NCBI GenBank assembly: GCA_903884535.1
Contig: CAISEZ010000045.1
Coordinates: forward strand, 24,916-88,915
Source: an uncultured Verrucomicrobia subdivision 3 bacterium
Lineage (GTDB): Bacteria > Verrucomicrobiota > Verrucomicrobiia > Limisphaerales > UBA11358
Direction: 5' to 3'
DNA length: 64,000 nucleotides
In this document: positions 8,805 through 17,182 of the stretch, one piece after another
How the letters are laid out: every line of letters starts with the position of its first letter
Position numbering within the stretch: position 1 is the first letter of the stretch
Program-made: the position numbers and the translations under genes
The notes under the pieces: generated by a model
Told to the model about the DNA's origin: nothing
The model's database searches: none
What the model saw: only the letters and a program-made list of their open reading frames with translations

Positions 8805-11780
8805 TCAGGGCAATTTAAGTTCCACGCGAACGGTGGTTCCGGTTCCCGGCAAGCTCTCGATGGTGCACCGACCGCCGAGATCGGCCACGCGCTGCTGCAT
8901 GTTCCGTAATCCATCCGCATGGCTGTTGGGTGTGGTGGACGAAAACCCCCGGCCATTATCAATCAATGCCAGGCGCAATAGATTTTCGTCCAGCCGGGCG
9001 ACCATGGATATTTCCGTCGCGCCGGAATGTTTCACCGCGTTAGTCAATGCTTCCTTGATCACCATAAACAATCCGTGCCGGATATCGGCGGGCAATTCGC
9101 GGGCGGAAATTTTCTCCGGATAATCAATCCGGCAGCGGATGCCGGCCGGATTCAAAAAGTCCACGGCATATTGTCCGGCGTAATCCAGCAACTGGCTCAA
9201 GGTGTCATTGCGCGGGGTTACTGCCCAGACGATTTCATCCACGGACTTCACGCCCTCGCGGGCCAAACTGGTCATTTTTTCCACGTGCGCGATCGCTTTG
9301 GCCGGCTCGGCCAAGTCATGCTGGGTTAATTTTCCGAGCAGCGAAATCTGCGTGAGGCTGGCGCCCAACTCATCGTGCAGATCCTTGGCGATGCGTGCCC
9401 GTTCCTTCTGCATGAACGTTTCCTGCTCCAGTTTTTTCAGGCGTGCCCGGAATCGGCGGTAGGCGATGTATCGCACGGTGATGGTCACCAAGGTGAGGAG
9501 CAGCAACAATCCGGACAACCGGAACCAAACCGTCTGCCAAATAAACGGATTGACCGTGAAAGCTAGCGTTGCCCCGGTTTCATTCCACATGCCCGCACTG
9601 TTGCAGGCGATCACTTGGAAAACATAATCTCCGGCCGGCAGCCGCGTGAAGTTGGCGCTGCGCTGCGCTCGCGGCACGTTGACCCAGTTGTCGTCCCACC
9701 CTATCAACCGATATCGGAAGGCAATGTTTTCCGGCGCGATGAAACTCAACGCGGTGAATTCGATCTCAATTTTCCGGTGACCGGGCGGCAGGATCGCCCC
9801 GGCGCCATGCCGTAACCCGATCGGTTGGCTATCCACCAATATCCGTTCGATGGTCACCGGTGGCACGAGATGGTTGGGGGTGAATTGGTTGGGATTGATC
9901 ACCACGAGCCCCGACCGGGTGGGAAACCAGATGCGGCCGTCGGTGCTACGCGTGTTGCCCGGCGCAAAGCCATAGTTGCCTTGCAGGTTGGGCAGGGATT
10001 CATCGCGACCGTAAAGCACGGAACGCACGTTTTCTAATTTACCATCAAGCGCGTCTGCCAACTCTTGTTGGCGAACCTGAAAAATGCCGTGGTCGGAACT
10101 GAACCAAAAACCGCCACCGTCGTCGGTGGTCATGGCGCAAATGTAGGCGTCGTGCAGGCCGCGACTGGTGCTCAGGCTGGAAAATTTCCCATTGTGAATC
10201 CGGCCGACGCCCGCGCCGGCATAGCCAATCCATAAATCCCCTTTCGGATCGGTGTAAAGACAGCGGATAGGTTTGGCGCGGAACAAGGTTCCTGGCGTCG
10301 CGTCAACCAATTGTCCGTGGTCCACCCGGAGCAAAAAACCATCCACCGTTCCCAGCCAGATGGTTCCGGCTTTGTCCTGGGCGATGGCGCGCACCGTGCG
10401 CGTGCCGGTGGGCGGAGTTAGCGTTTGAAAATGACCGTCGTGATAGCATTGAACCAGGCTGGGCGATTCCATGGCGATCCATAAATTCCCCTCCCGATCG
10501 TTCAGCAAGCCGCGGATATTGCCGCTGCCCAACCCGTCACCGCTGCCCAGCACGGTGACTTGGCCGTCCCGCCAATGCCGCAAACCGCCACGCGCGGTGC
10601 CCACCCAGATGCCATCCGCGCCATCGCTGGTCACGCACGTCGCCCGCGTCCCCGCCCAACCGCTTTCGCCGGAAACATTCCGCCAACTGCCGTTATCGCG
10701 CCGCGCCAGTTCACCGTTTTGCGCCGCTGCCCACAAGGTGCCGCTGGCGTCCTCGCACATCGATCGCACACTGGAAAACGGCAAGCCGCTTTCGGTGCTC
10801 TGCAATTCCATGATGCGCCGGCTTAACCGATTTAGACCGCCCCCGCCGGTGCCCGCCCAGAGATTGCCTTCCCGATCCTCCGTAATGTTTAGCGTATCCG
10901 GATAAGATGTCGGCACGCTGGAAACATTGGTGCCAACGATGCGAAATAATCCGCCCACCAAGGTGCCCAGCCAAACGGTTCCCGAGTGATCCTCATAAAT
11001 CGCCGACGGGGCAATGCCTGACAGAGTGGAGTTGATCGTCGCCACCGTTTCGGGAGCTTTGCCTTCCTCCACTTTCAGCAGTTGGGTGCCGACGTTGACC
11101 CAGATGCCTCCGGACCGCGCCGGAGCCAGCCGCACCGTGCCGTTCGGCAGATCGGCGACATAACTAAAATCATAATTCCGAAACAGACTCAACTGCCCCG
11201 CCTTCGCCAGCCAAATCTGGCCTTGGTTATCACTGGTCAGCACGCACGGGCCAATTCCAGAAAGACCGGACCGCGCCGTGAACTTGGTGACTTTCCCGGA
11301 ATCAATCCGGCAGGCGGATCCATCCGCATAACCGATCCAAACTGCGCCGTCACGCGCTTGGGCCAGGGCGAGCGGGCGGAAATTGGGCAACCCATTGGCG
11401 GTGGTGAAAACATTCGTGCGGCTCGCGGTCAGTGACATAACCGTGCCGCCCTCCAGCGCCAACCACAGTTCGTCGTTGCGGCCTAGCATCATCAAGCGGA
11501 TGAGCGGCCGCGTGCGTTGCGACGGGGTTGGTAACTCAATTTCCCGAAACCGGACGCCATCAAACAGGGCTAACCCACCCTGCGTCGCCACCCAGAGATA
11601 GCCTTCGGCATTCTGGGCGATACTGGTTACGTCATTGTCCGGCAGGCCGTCGTCGGTTTGCCAGGAACGCACAAACCAGGGCGACGAATCGGCCGCCGGA
11701 ATCATGCCGGGAAGGAACAGTGCAAGAACCAGATTCCAACGCACGACCAGAAGCCAGAGGGCGGTGTGGCGGGAAATCAT
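8805..11780 (-). CDS. Two-component sensor histidine kinase with Reg_prop propeller and Y_Y_Y domain
   Basis: A 991-residue membrane sensor. After an N-terminal signal/anchor (about 1-30), residues about 35-640 carry the repeated pattern of two-component regulator propellers (for example GLPDNDVTSIAQ, GYLWVATQGGLALFDG, GRIWFPTRSGL). A Y_Y_Y domain follows (about 650-740), one transmembrane helix (about 745-770), a HisKA_3 dimerisation helix with phosphoacceptor His802 in KDLHDELG, and an HATPase domain (about 900-990) with an N box in EALTNAVKH and a G box in DNGRGF. The extracellular propeller architecture is the one used by Bacteroidetes polysaccharide sensors, which suggests oligosaccharide sensing. 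Unlike those hybrids its receiver is the separate gene at 8125-8763. Site C lies about 64 bp upstream of its start. Confidence 0.92.
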   Translation of the reverse strand: MISRHTALWLLVVRWNLVLALFLPGMIPAADSSPWFVRSWQTDDGLPDNDVTSIAQNAEGYLWVATQGGLALFDGVRFREIELPTPSQRTRPLIRLMMLGRNDELWLALEGGTVMSLTASRTNVFTTANGLPNFRPLALAQARDGAVWIGYADGSACRIDSGKVTKFTARSGLSGIGPCVLTSDNQGQIWLAKAGQLSLFRNYDFSYVADLPNGTVRLAPARSGGIWVNVGTQLLKVEEGKAPETVATINSTLSGIAPSAIYEDHSGTVWLGTLVGGLFRIVGTNVSSVPTSYPDTLNITEDREGNLWAGTGGGGLNRLSRRIMELQSTESGLPFSSVRSMCEDASGTLWAAAQNGELARRDNGSWRNVSGESGWAGTRATCVTSDGADGIWVGTARGGLRHWRDGQVTVLGSGDGLGSGNIRGLLNDREGNLWIAMESPSLVQCYHDGHFQTLTPPTGTRTVRAIAQDKAGTIWLGTVDGFLLRVDHGQLVDATPGTLFRAKPIRCLYTDPKGDLWIGYAGAGVGRIHNGKFSSLSTSRGLHDAYICAMTTDDGGGFWFSSDHGIFQVRQQELADALDGKLENVRSVLYGRDESLPNLQGNYGFAPGNTRSTDGRIWFPTRSGLVVINPNQFTPNHLVPPVTIERILVDSQPIGLRHGAGAILPPGHRKIEIEFTALSFIAPENIAFRYRLIGWDDNWVNVPRAQRSANFTRLPAGDYVFQVIACNSAGMWNETGATLAFTVNPFIWQTVWFRLSGLLLLLTLVTITVRYIAYRRFRARLKKLEQETFMQKERARIAKDLHDELGASLTQISLLGKLTQHDLAEPAKAIAHVEKMTSLAREGVKSVDEIVWAVTPRNDTLSQLLDYAGQYAVDFLNPAGIRCRIDYPEKISARELPADIRHGLFMVIKEALTNAVKHSGATEISMVARLDENLLRLALIDNGRGFSSTTPNSHADGLRNMQQRVADLGGRCTIESLPGTGTTVRVELKLP

Positions 11781-12138
11781 GGCGTGAAATTATACCGTCA
11801 AATAAATGATTCAAGTTTTGTTTTGCCACTCTGCACGGAACATTTGTTGGGGTAAGAAATAATGATCTGAGCGTGGTTTTGCTTAAAAATTGTCGGTCGA
11901 CAGGGGAGCGCGGCCAGGTTGTGAAGGCGCTTACGAAATTGGTTGGCATAACAGTTGCTAGACGTCGAAAGGGCCATAAATTTGTCCGGGCTGGGTCAGA
12001 TTCGCTCATCAAACCTCGTGTTAACAGATGAATGTCAGGCAGGCGGCGACACTGTAAAAACAGGATTATTTGACTGCAGTCGTCCACTCAGCTTGAAATT
12101 TTAGCCGTCATGAATTATTAGTTTTAGAATTTTTAAAT
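11781..12138. other. Divergent intergenic region
   Basis: This 358-bp gap separates the sensor kinase start from the start of the IS-split secreted gene. It holds site C (11834-11853) and AT-rich sequence just before 12139. No RNA gene and no credible coding frame were seen. Promoters for both genes must lie here. Confidence 0.5.
11834..11853. promoter_or_regulatory. Operator-like half-conserved repeat, site C
   Basis: CACGGAAC-ATTT-GTTGGGGT: the left arm matches site B at 6 of 8 positions and the spacer is identical, while the right arm is degenerate. It lies about 64 bp upstream of the sensor kinase ATG, so it may reflect autoregulation. Confidence 0.3.
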
Positions 12139-13105
12139 ATGAGATTTTCAGTAGCAAAACGGGACAGCGACTCCGGTGGTTGCCAGTTTTCGCAAATCTG
12201 CTGGCTGCTGACGTGGTTTTGCTTCGGCGTGCTAGTCAATCAGCCGATTCAGGCTGCGCCCTTGATGGAAGAAGGGTTTAATTATCCCCTTGGCAGTGGT
12301 CTGGCGACGAATGCCCCGTGGTCCGGCAGCAACGGTTTATCGGTGGGCGTGGTGAGCGGCAATCTGACCGTCACCAATTTGCGTGGCACGGTGCCGACCG
12401 GAAATATGTTGCAGATCAGCGGGGGCACCAACCGCACAGTCTATCGGAATTTCAGCAACACAGCGGTAACTGGCGGCGCGGTCTATTGCTCGGCGCTGAT
12501 CCGCTGTCTGCAGCCACCCACCAATTCCCAATTCATCGCGAGTTTGTTGCCGGCGGGAGGAAAATCTCACAGTTCTGGCTCCGACCCGATTGCGTTGAGT
12601 GTCAATCCTGCCGGGAATGGCTTCACCTATAGCCTGACCAGCGTAGGCGGCGATTCAACGAGCGGTGGTGGGACGATGGCGACAAACACCACGCATCTTA
12701 TCGTCCTGAAATATGCCTTTGTTTCCCGAGGTGTGGCCACCCTGTATGTGGATCCGACACCCGGTGGAGCGGAGCCGGCCTCTCCAGCAATTACTGCTGA
12801 CACTGGCGATAATGTCGCTGCCAACCTGCAAGTTCTGTTACTTCAATCCGCCGCCAGCACCGCTCAAGGGACTTTTAACCTGGACTCTATTCGCGTGGGC
12901 ACCAACTGGGCTGACGTGACTCCGATGACTATTCCCTTGTCCGTGACCGGACCGCAGAATCAGGCAGTGTGTTTTGGCAGCAGCGCCAGCTTCAGTGTTC
13001 AGGCTGCCGGCACGCCACCGTTCAGCTATCTCTGGCGCACTAACGGCATTGGCGTGGTCAAAGCCACCAACAGCGTCTTCACACTGAATAATCCCAGCGG
13101 CCTAG
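12139..13105 (+). pseudogene. 5' part of an IS-disrupted secreted modular protein gene
   Basis: The ATG at 12139 opens a secreted protein (signal peptide to about QAAP, residue 41). Residues about 42-260 form a LamG-like jelly roll (EEGFNYP, LIVLKYAF, DSIRVGTNW), related to a domain in the middle of the giant protein ending at 22045. An Ig-like domain then begins (about 265) and is cut at NPSG by the IS element. As it stands the frame runs into the element and stops after LAAR. Joining 13105 to 14581, with one CTAG removed, restores one open frame to 16613 and completes the Ig strand as NPSGLDALKNYDVVV. The undisrupted product would be about 1,000 residues. Confidence 0.85.
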
Positions 13106-13126
13106 CAGCCCGTTAAAGAATGTCGG
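13102..13126. repeat. IS left end: target duplication CTAG and terminal inverted repeat
   Basis: CTAG (13102-13105) followed by CAGCCCGTTAAAGAATGTCGG. The matching right end is at 14557-14580. Confidence 0.85.
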
Positions 13127-14514
13127 TTTTTCCAAAAACTGCGGATGGAATGAATACCACGAACTGCCATAACCGTTACCAGGAAAAGCATCCCTGGAGC
13201 CAACAACCAGTGGAGTTGCCAATCCGTTTTACGGCGAGTCATGACGGCTATCAGCGTCCATACCGCCCAAAGTGTCAAAAACAAGCCCGCCGTCCCCGTT
13301 TTCGCGCTCCGCGGCTTGCACATTCCCCAAACTTTCCGCAGCAGCAGCCCCAAGTTATAGGCTGCGCACTTCAGCGTATGGGCTTTACTCACGTTGGTCT
13401 GACCACGCAACCAACTCCGCCGACCGCCGCCAGTCTCGCAGACATGGGCAAACGTTCGTTCGCAACGTTCGCTACGCCAGCGATTCAACTGTCGGCCCTT
13501 GTTCCCACGCACGCGCCGACGATTGGCCCGGAAGGCCGCTTCATATTCAGCGGGCTTGTTGGTCCAACGCCGGGTCTTTTGCCGCCGTTCAGGAATATAG
13601 GTTCGCACATCACGTTCCGCCAATTCCGCCAGCCAGCCATTGTCGTGATAACCCTTGTCCATCACCACTTCGGCAATTTCCGTTTCGCTGCCCGCCAGCA
13701 CCATATTTGCTTCCGCCAGACTCAACGTGGCCGGCGCGCTCTGGGGATCGGATTTATCCGCGAAGGTGACCGTCGTCGCCACAATCGCTTCGCTCACCAC
13801 GTCCACGGCATGTTCGGCCTTATACGCCAAATGCGTGCGCCCGTCCTTCAGCTTGGCAATCCGGCTGTCGGGATCGCTGGGGCTTTCCCATTGTTCATTC
13901 GAAACTTTCTTGTCCTTGCGGCCGCGATCCAACCGCCGCAGGTCGACCTCGGTCGGACTTTCAATGCCTGCCGCTTTGGCCAAGCCCTGCAAGTATTGTT
14001 TCCAGTCTTCCCCGCTGTCTTTGCGCACGATGCTTTTCATCGCCGCATTGGCCTCCAGCGTGGTTGCGTCAATCGCCACCGCCTTGCCGCGCAACAGTCC
14101 TTTCTGTTCCAGCATGCTCAATACAAAGACAAATACTTTATCGTAGACCGACTCGGGCAGACGCTGGCGGATCATGGTCATCGAAACATGCACGGGCGTT
14201 GCCTCCGTAATTGCAAAACCCAAAAAAGTCCGCAGGGCCAGACTGTCGGCGCAGCGCCAGGCGATGCCACGCTGGCTTTCCAAGCCTTCGAAGTAACCGA
14301 TCAACAACATACGAAAGTAAACTCCCGGAGGAATACCTGGGCGGCCGCCTTCCTTGTAATAAGGGGTACAAAGATCTTCGACAAACCCGTCAAAACCAGC
14401 GGTCGCCAGAACCTCATTGAGCTTGGCATAGAATGGATGGCCCGGACCAGTGGCCAACTCAGCCCGGGGGATGAACAGTTCGTCCTGTTTGGGTTTGCGC
14501 TTTCCAAGTGCCAT
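13102..14514 (-). CDS. IS1182-family-like DDE transposase
   Basis: A full-length 470-residue transposase. The N-terminal helical domain (about 40-125, with GRPGIPPGVYFRMLL) is the DUF772 type seen in IS1182/IS5 proteins. Catalytic residues fit a DDE fold: Asp149 in AIDAT, Asp286 in VMDKGYHDNG and Glu352 in SERCERTFAH. An unusual hydrophobic tail (about 400-450, LFLTLWAVWTLIAVM) follows the catalytic domain. The stop codon TAG is made by the first three bases of the flanking target duplication CTAG, read on the minus strand, so the gene ends one codon beyond the element itself. It opposes the interrupted host gene. Confidence 0.92.
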   Translation of the reverse strand: MALGKRKPKQDELFIPRAELATGPGHPFYAKLNEVLATAGFDGFVEDLCTPYYKEGGRPGIPPGVYFRMLLIGYFEGLESQRGIAWRCADSLALRTFLGFAITEATPVHVSMTMIRQRLPESVYDKVFVFVLSMLEQKGLLRGKAVAIDATTLEANAAMKSIVRKDSGEDWKQYLQGLAKAAGIESPTEVDLRRLDRGRKDKKVSNEQWESPSDPDSRIAKLKDGRTHLAYKAEHAVDVVSEAIVATTVTFADKSDPQSAPATLSLAEANMVLAGSETEIAEVVMDKGYHDNGWLAELAERDVRTYIPERRQKTRRWTNKPAEYEAAFRANRRRVRGNKGRQLNRWRSERCERTFAHVCETGGGRRSWLRGQTNVSKAHTLKCAAYNLGLLLRKVWGMCKPRSAKTGTAGLFLTLWAVWTLIAVMTRRKTDWQLHWLLAPGMLFLVTVMAVRGIHSIRSFWKNRHSLTGC

Positions 14515-14576
14515 GCGCTTTCAGACCATTTTCCGAGTCAGTCGGTAACAGTTTTTCTGACTTTTTTAACGGGCTG
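13106..14576. mobile_element. IS1182-like insertion sequence
   Basis: A complete 1471-bp element. Its ends are inverted repeats starting CAGCCCGTTAAA, identical for 12 bp and similar for several more (left GAATGTCGG, right AAAGTCAG). It is flanked by the 4-bp direct repeat CTAG at 13102-13105 and 14577-14580. It holds a single transposase gene on the minus strand. Removing the element and one CTAG restores the host reading frame exactly, which fixes both boundaries. Intact ends and an intact transposase suggest recent arrival. Confidence 0.9.
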
Positions 14577-14580
14577 CTAG
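14557..14580. repeat. IS right end: terminal inverted repeat and target duplication CTAG
   Basis: Read inward on the minus strand from 14576 it begins CAGCCCGTTAAA, matching the left end, and is followed outward by CTAG at 14577-14580. Confidence 0.85.
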
Positions 14581-16613
14581 ATGCGTTAAAAAATTATGAT
14601 GTGGTCGTCAACGACGCCTTCGGTTCCGTCACCAGCAGCGTTGCGAATCTCACTTTCAGCACGAATGCCGCCGCCATTGTCAACCAGCCATCAAGTCAGT
14701 TGGTTCCTCCCGGCGCTTCCAGCGTGACGTTCAATGTGACAACCGCCGGAGACGCGCCGTTGAGTTTTCAGTGGCGCACGAATGGGGTCGCCATTCCCGG
14801 TGCCACGAACACCAGTTATACCGTCGCCAACCCCGGTCCCGCCGATGCGGCGAATGCGATTGATTTTGTGGTGGCCAATCCGTGCGCCACCGTCACCAGC
14901 ATGCCGCCGGTAAATGTGATTTTCCTGAATCAGTTCCTCGCCGGTTATGATGCCGGGCCGGGTTTTTTCAGCGGTGAAGACTTGATGCTGACCAATACCA
15001 GTGGTGCCAACCTCTATGTCTGGTCCTCGCCAGACCTGACTGTTCCGGTGCTCAACTGGACTTTCGAGGGACAGATGTCCGAGCAGGTGTTCAACAACAC
15101 CAGTGGCACCAGCCTTTATAGCATAAATGTCAATCCGGCCACTTCGCCGGTCTATTACTTCTTTGCCAAAACCAATGCCGGGCCTTACATGCCGAACGAG
15201 CCGATTGCCTCTGTTGCCACGGCGGACTATGTCAATTTTACTGTGGCGGATTCAATTGTTTCCATGAGTCCGTCTGGCCTGCTGGATCAGATTAACTTCC
15301 TGCCCGCTTATGACGCCGGCCCCGGATTTTTCAGCGGTGAAGATTTGACGCTGACCAATGCCAGCGGGGTCAGTTTGTTTGTCTGGTCGTCACCGGATCC
15401 ATCTATGTCGGTGACCAACTGGACTCTGGAAGGCCAAATGTCCGAACAAGTCTTTAATAACAACAGCGGCACCAGCCTTTATTCCATCAACGTGAATCCA
15501 GCCACCTCGCCAATCTATTATATTTTCGCCCAAACCAACAATGGGATATTCACAAGCAAGGAATCGGTGGTATGGCTGACGACCGTTGACTACCTCAACT
15601 TCACGGTGACGGGGACCAGTGCTCCCATCACCACCAATGGAATATTCATATTCGCCAACCCGCCCAGCATCACCCAGTCCCCTCAAAGTCAGACGTTGCT
15701 GGCCGGACAAAACGCCAGCCTTAATTTGACCGCCACTGGTGCTGGACTGGGTTACCAATGGTTTTTCAATAACAATGGTTTGGTCGGGGCCGCCGCACCG
15801 GTGCTCGGCTTGATCAATTTATCCGCCACCAACTCGGGAGCCTATTTTGTAATAGTCTCAAATTCCAGCGGGTCGGTCACGAGTAGTATCGCGACAATTA
15901 CCGTCGCTTCGCCGCCAGTCCTAAGGGCAAGCTATAACCGATCCAATGGTGTTCAGTTGACTGCAAACACTATCACCAATCTGATTTATGCCGTGCAGTC
16001 CGCCACAAATCTGGCTCAACCGGTGTGGTTAACTCTACTGACAAACAACACCGGATTGAGTGGTCTGATTAACTTCCAAACCAACTCGACGGGCAATCCG
16101 CGGCAATTTTACCGGCTGTTTTTCCCCTCGGCCTTTCCGTTGCCGCCCCAGATCATTCTGCCACCCCAGAGCCAGACGGTTTTGGCCGGCCAAAGTCGTA
16201 GCCTCAGCGTGTCTGCCAACGACACTGGGGCCAGTTACCAATGGTTTTTTAACAACAACGCCATCGCTGGTGCCACCAACCGGATATTGAGTATGGCCGG
16301 TATTTCGGCCGCCAATGTCGGAACGTATGCCGTAATCGTCACCAATGCTTTGGGTTCAATCACCAGCAGTATTGCGACACTTAACGTGGCTTCGCCGCCG
16401 ATTATTAAGTTAGTTGCCGGCCCGCTGGGAACCATTCAATTGAAAGCTAATTCCATCACCGGGCTGACGTATGTGGTGCAGATGTCAACAAACCTGTTTA
16501 ATTCTCGCTGGTTATCCATTCTGACCAACTCCACGGATGCTACCGGACTGGTGAATTTCCAAACCAATGCGGCGGCGCTAAAATCGGGCTTTTACCGGCT
16601 GTCATTTCCGTAG
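14577..16613 (+). pseudogene. 3' part of the IS-disrupted secreted modular protein gene
   Basis: Continues the frame of 12139-13105. After the rest of one Ig-like domain and a second one, there are two tandem copies of an about 115-residue module (AGPGFFSGEDL, VWSSPD, EGQMSEQVFNN, SGTSLYSINVNPATSP) that I cannot assign to a known family. Two further units follow, each an Ig-like domain plus a FYR-type C-terminal module (QFYRLFFP and the terminal FYRLSFP), apparently a tandem duplication. An upstream start within the element at 14508 gives an open frame, but its first 24 codons are IS sequence with no signal peptide, so export of this fragment is unlikely. Confidence 0.85.
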
Positions 16614-16978
16614 CTGAATTACTGGAACGCTTTGGGGTAAAATGGGTGCTTGTTCCTTGAACCATTTCCATTCCCTCCTATTGGACAATGTCAATTATTC
16701 ATAATGTAAGCGGGCACAATGAGATCAGAATGCGTAGAGGAAGTAGTGGGGCGTGGGTTTGAAGATTACAAATTATTAATCTACCACCGTCGGTGCTACT
16801 AGGGACGGCAGATATCACATCGTTGTGGATAGCATTGAAATAAATGAGGTTTCGTCGTTTGCCCCGCTAGTCGCAGGCAGAACGTTTGTCGGGGTTGTTG
16901 GTTTCGAATAGTGATCTACTATGGCCAAAACATCCAAACACTATGCCTTCAAATCATCACGTTACTTGGCCCTCCATT
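16614..16978. other. Intergenic region with site D
   Basis: A 365-bp gap between the IS-split gene and the giant hydrolase-Ig gene. It holds site D (16876-16895) about 95 bp upstream of the ATG at 16979. No terminator, RNA or convincing small gene was seen. Confidence 0.5.
16876..16895. promoter_or_regulatory. Operator-like degenerate repeat, site D
   Basis: GGCAGAAC-GTTT-GTCGGGGT. The left half keeps CAGAAC and the right half resembles site C. It lies about 95 bp upstream of the likely original start at 16979. Confidence 0.25.
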
Positions 16979-17059
16979 ATGACCCGGCTCAACTTGAGTA
17001 TGGGGTTAAAAGTTTTGTTAGTTTCCCTCGGCGGACTGGCCGGACATGTAATGGGCTAG
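16979..17059 (+). other. Signal-peptide coding segment ending in an in-frame amber codon
   Basis: From the ATG at 16979 the frame reads MTRLNLSMGLKVLLVSLGGL followed by AGHVMG and then TAG at 17057-17059. Directly after it the same frame continues SYVAGGPPNDAIAATYFPYHW into the giant hydrolase protein. This is a normal signal peptide whose mature start would be around the TAG. A single change (CAG to TAG) would explain it. The next usable start, GTG at 17183, lacks any export signal. Confidence 0.7.
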
Positions 17060-17182
17060 TCTTATGTTGCCGGTGGCCCGCCCAATGATGCGATTGCGGC
17101 GACTTATTTTCCATATCATTGGACGCTCACCACCACCAAGACGTATAGCACAGCCAGTTCGGCCTGCGTTGGCGACATCTAT

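Noticed and set aside
13120-14580. A 486-codon plus-strand open frame across the IS element
   Set aside because: It lies wholly antisense to the DDE transposase and shows no domain pattern.
17057-17059. Recoding of TAG as pyrrolysine or another amino acid
   Set aside because: No recoding element was recognised, and the position at a signal-peptide cleavage site is better explained by a point mutation or sequence error.
16921-17090. Short plus-strand frame starting MAKTSKHYAF
   Set aside because: It overlaps the signal-peptide frame of the giant gene, has no ribosome binding site and shows no family features.
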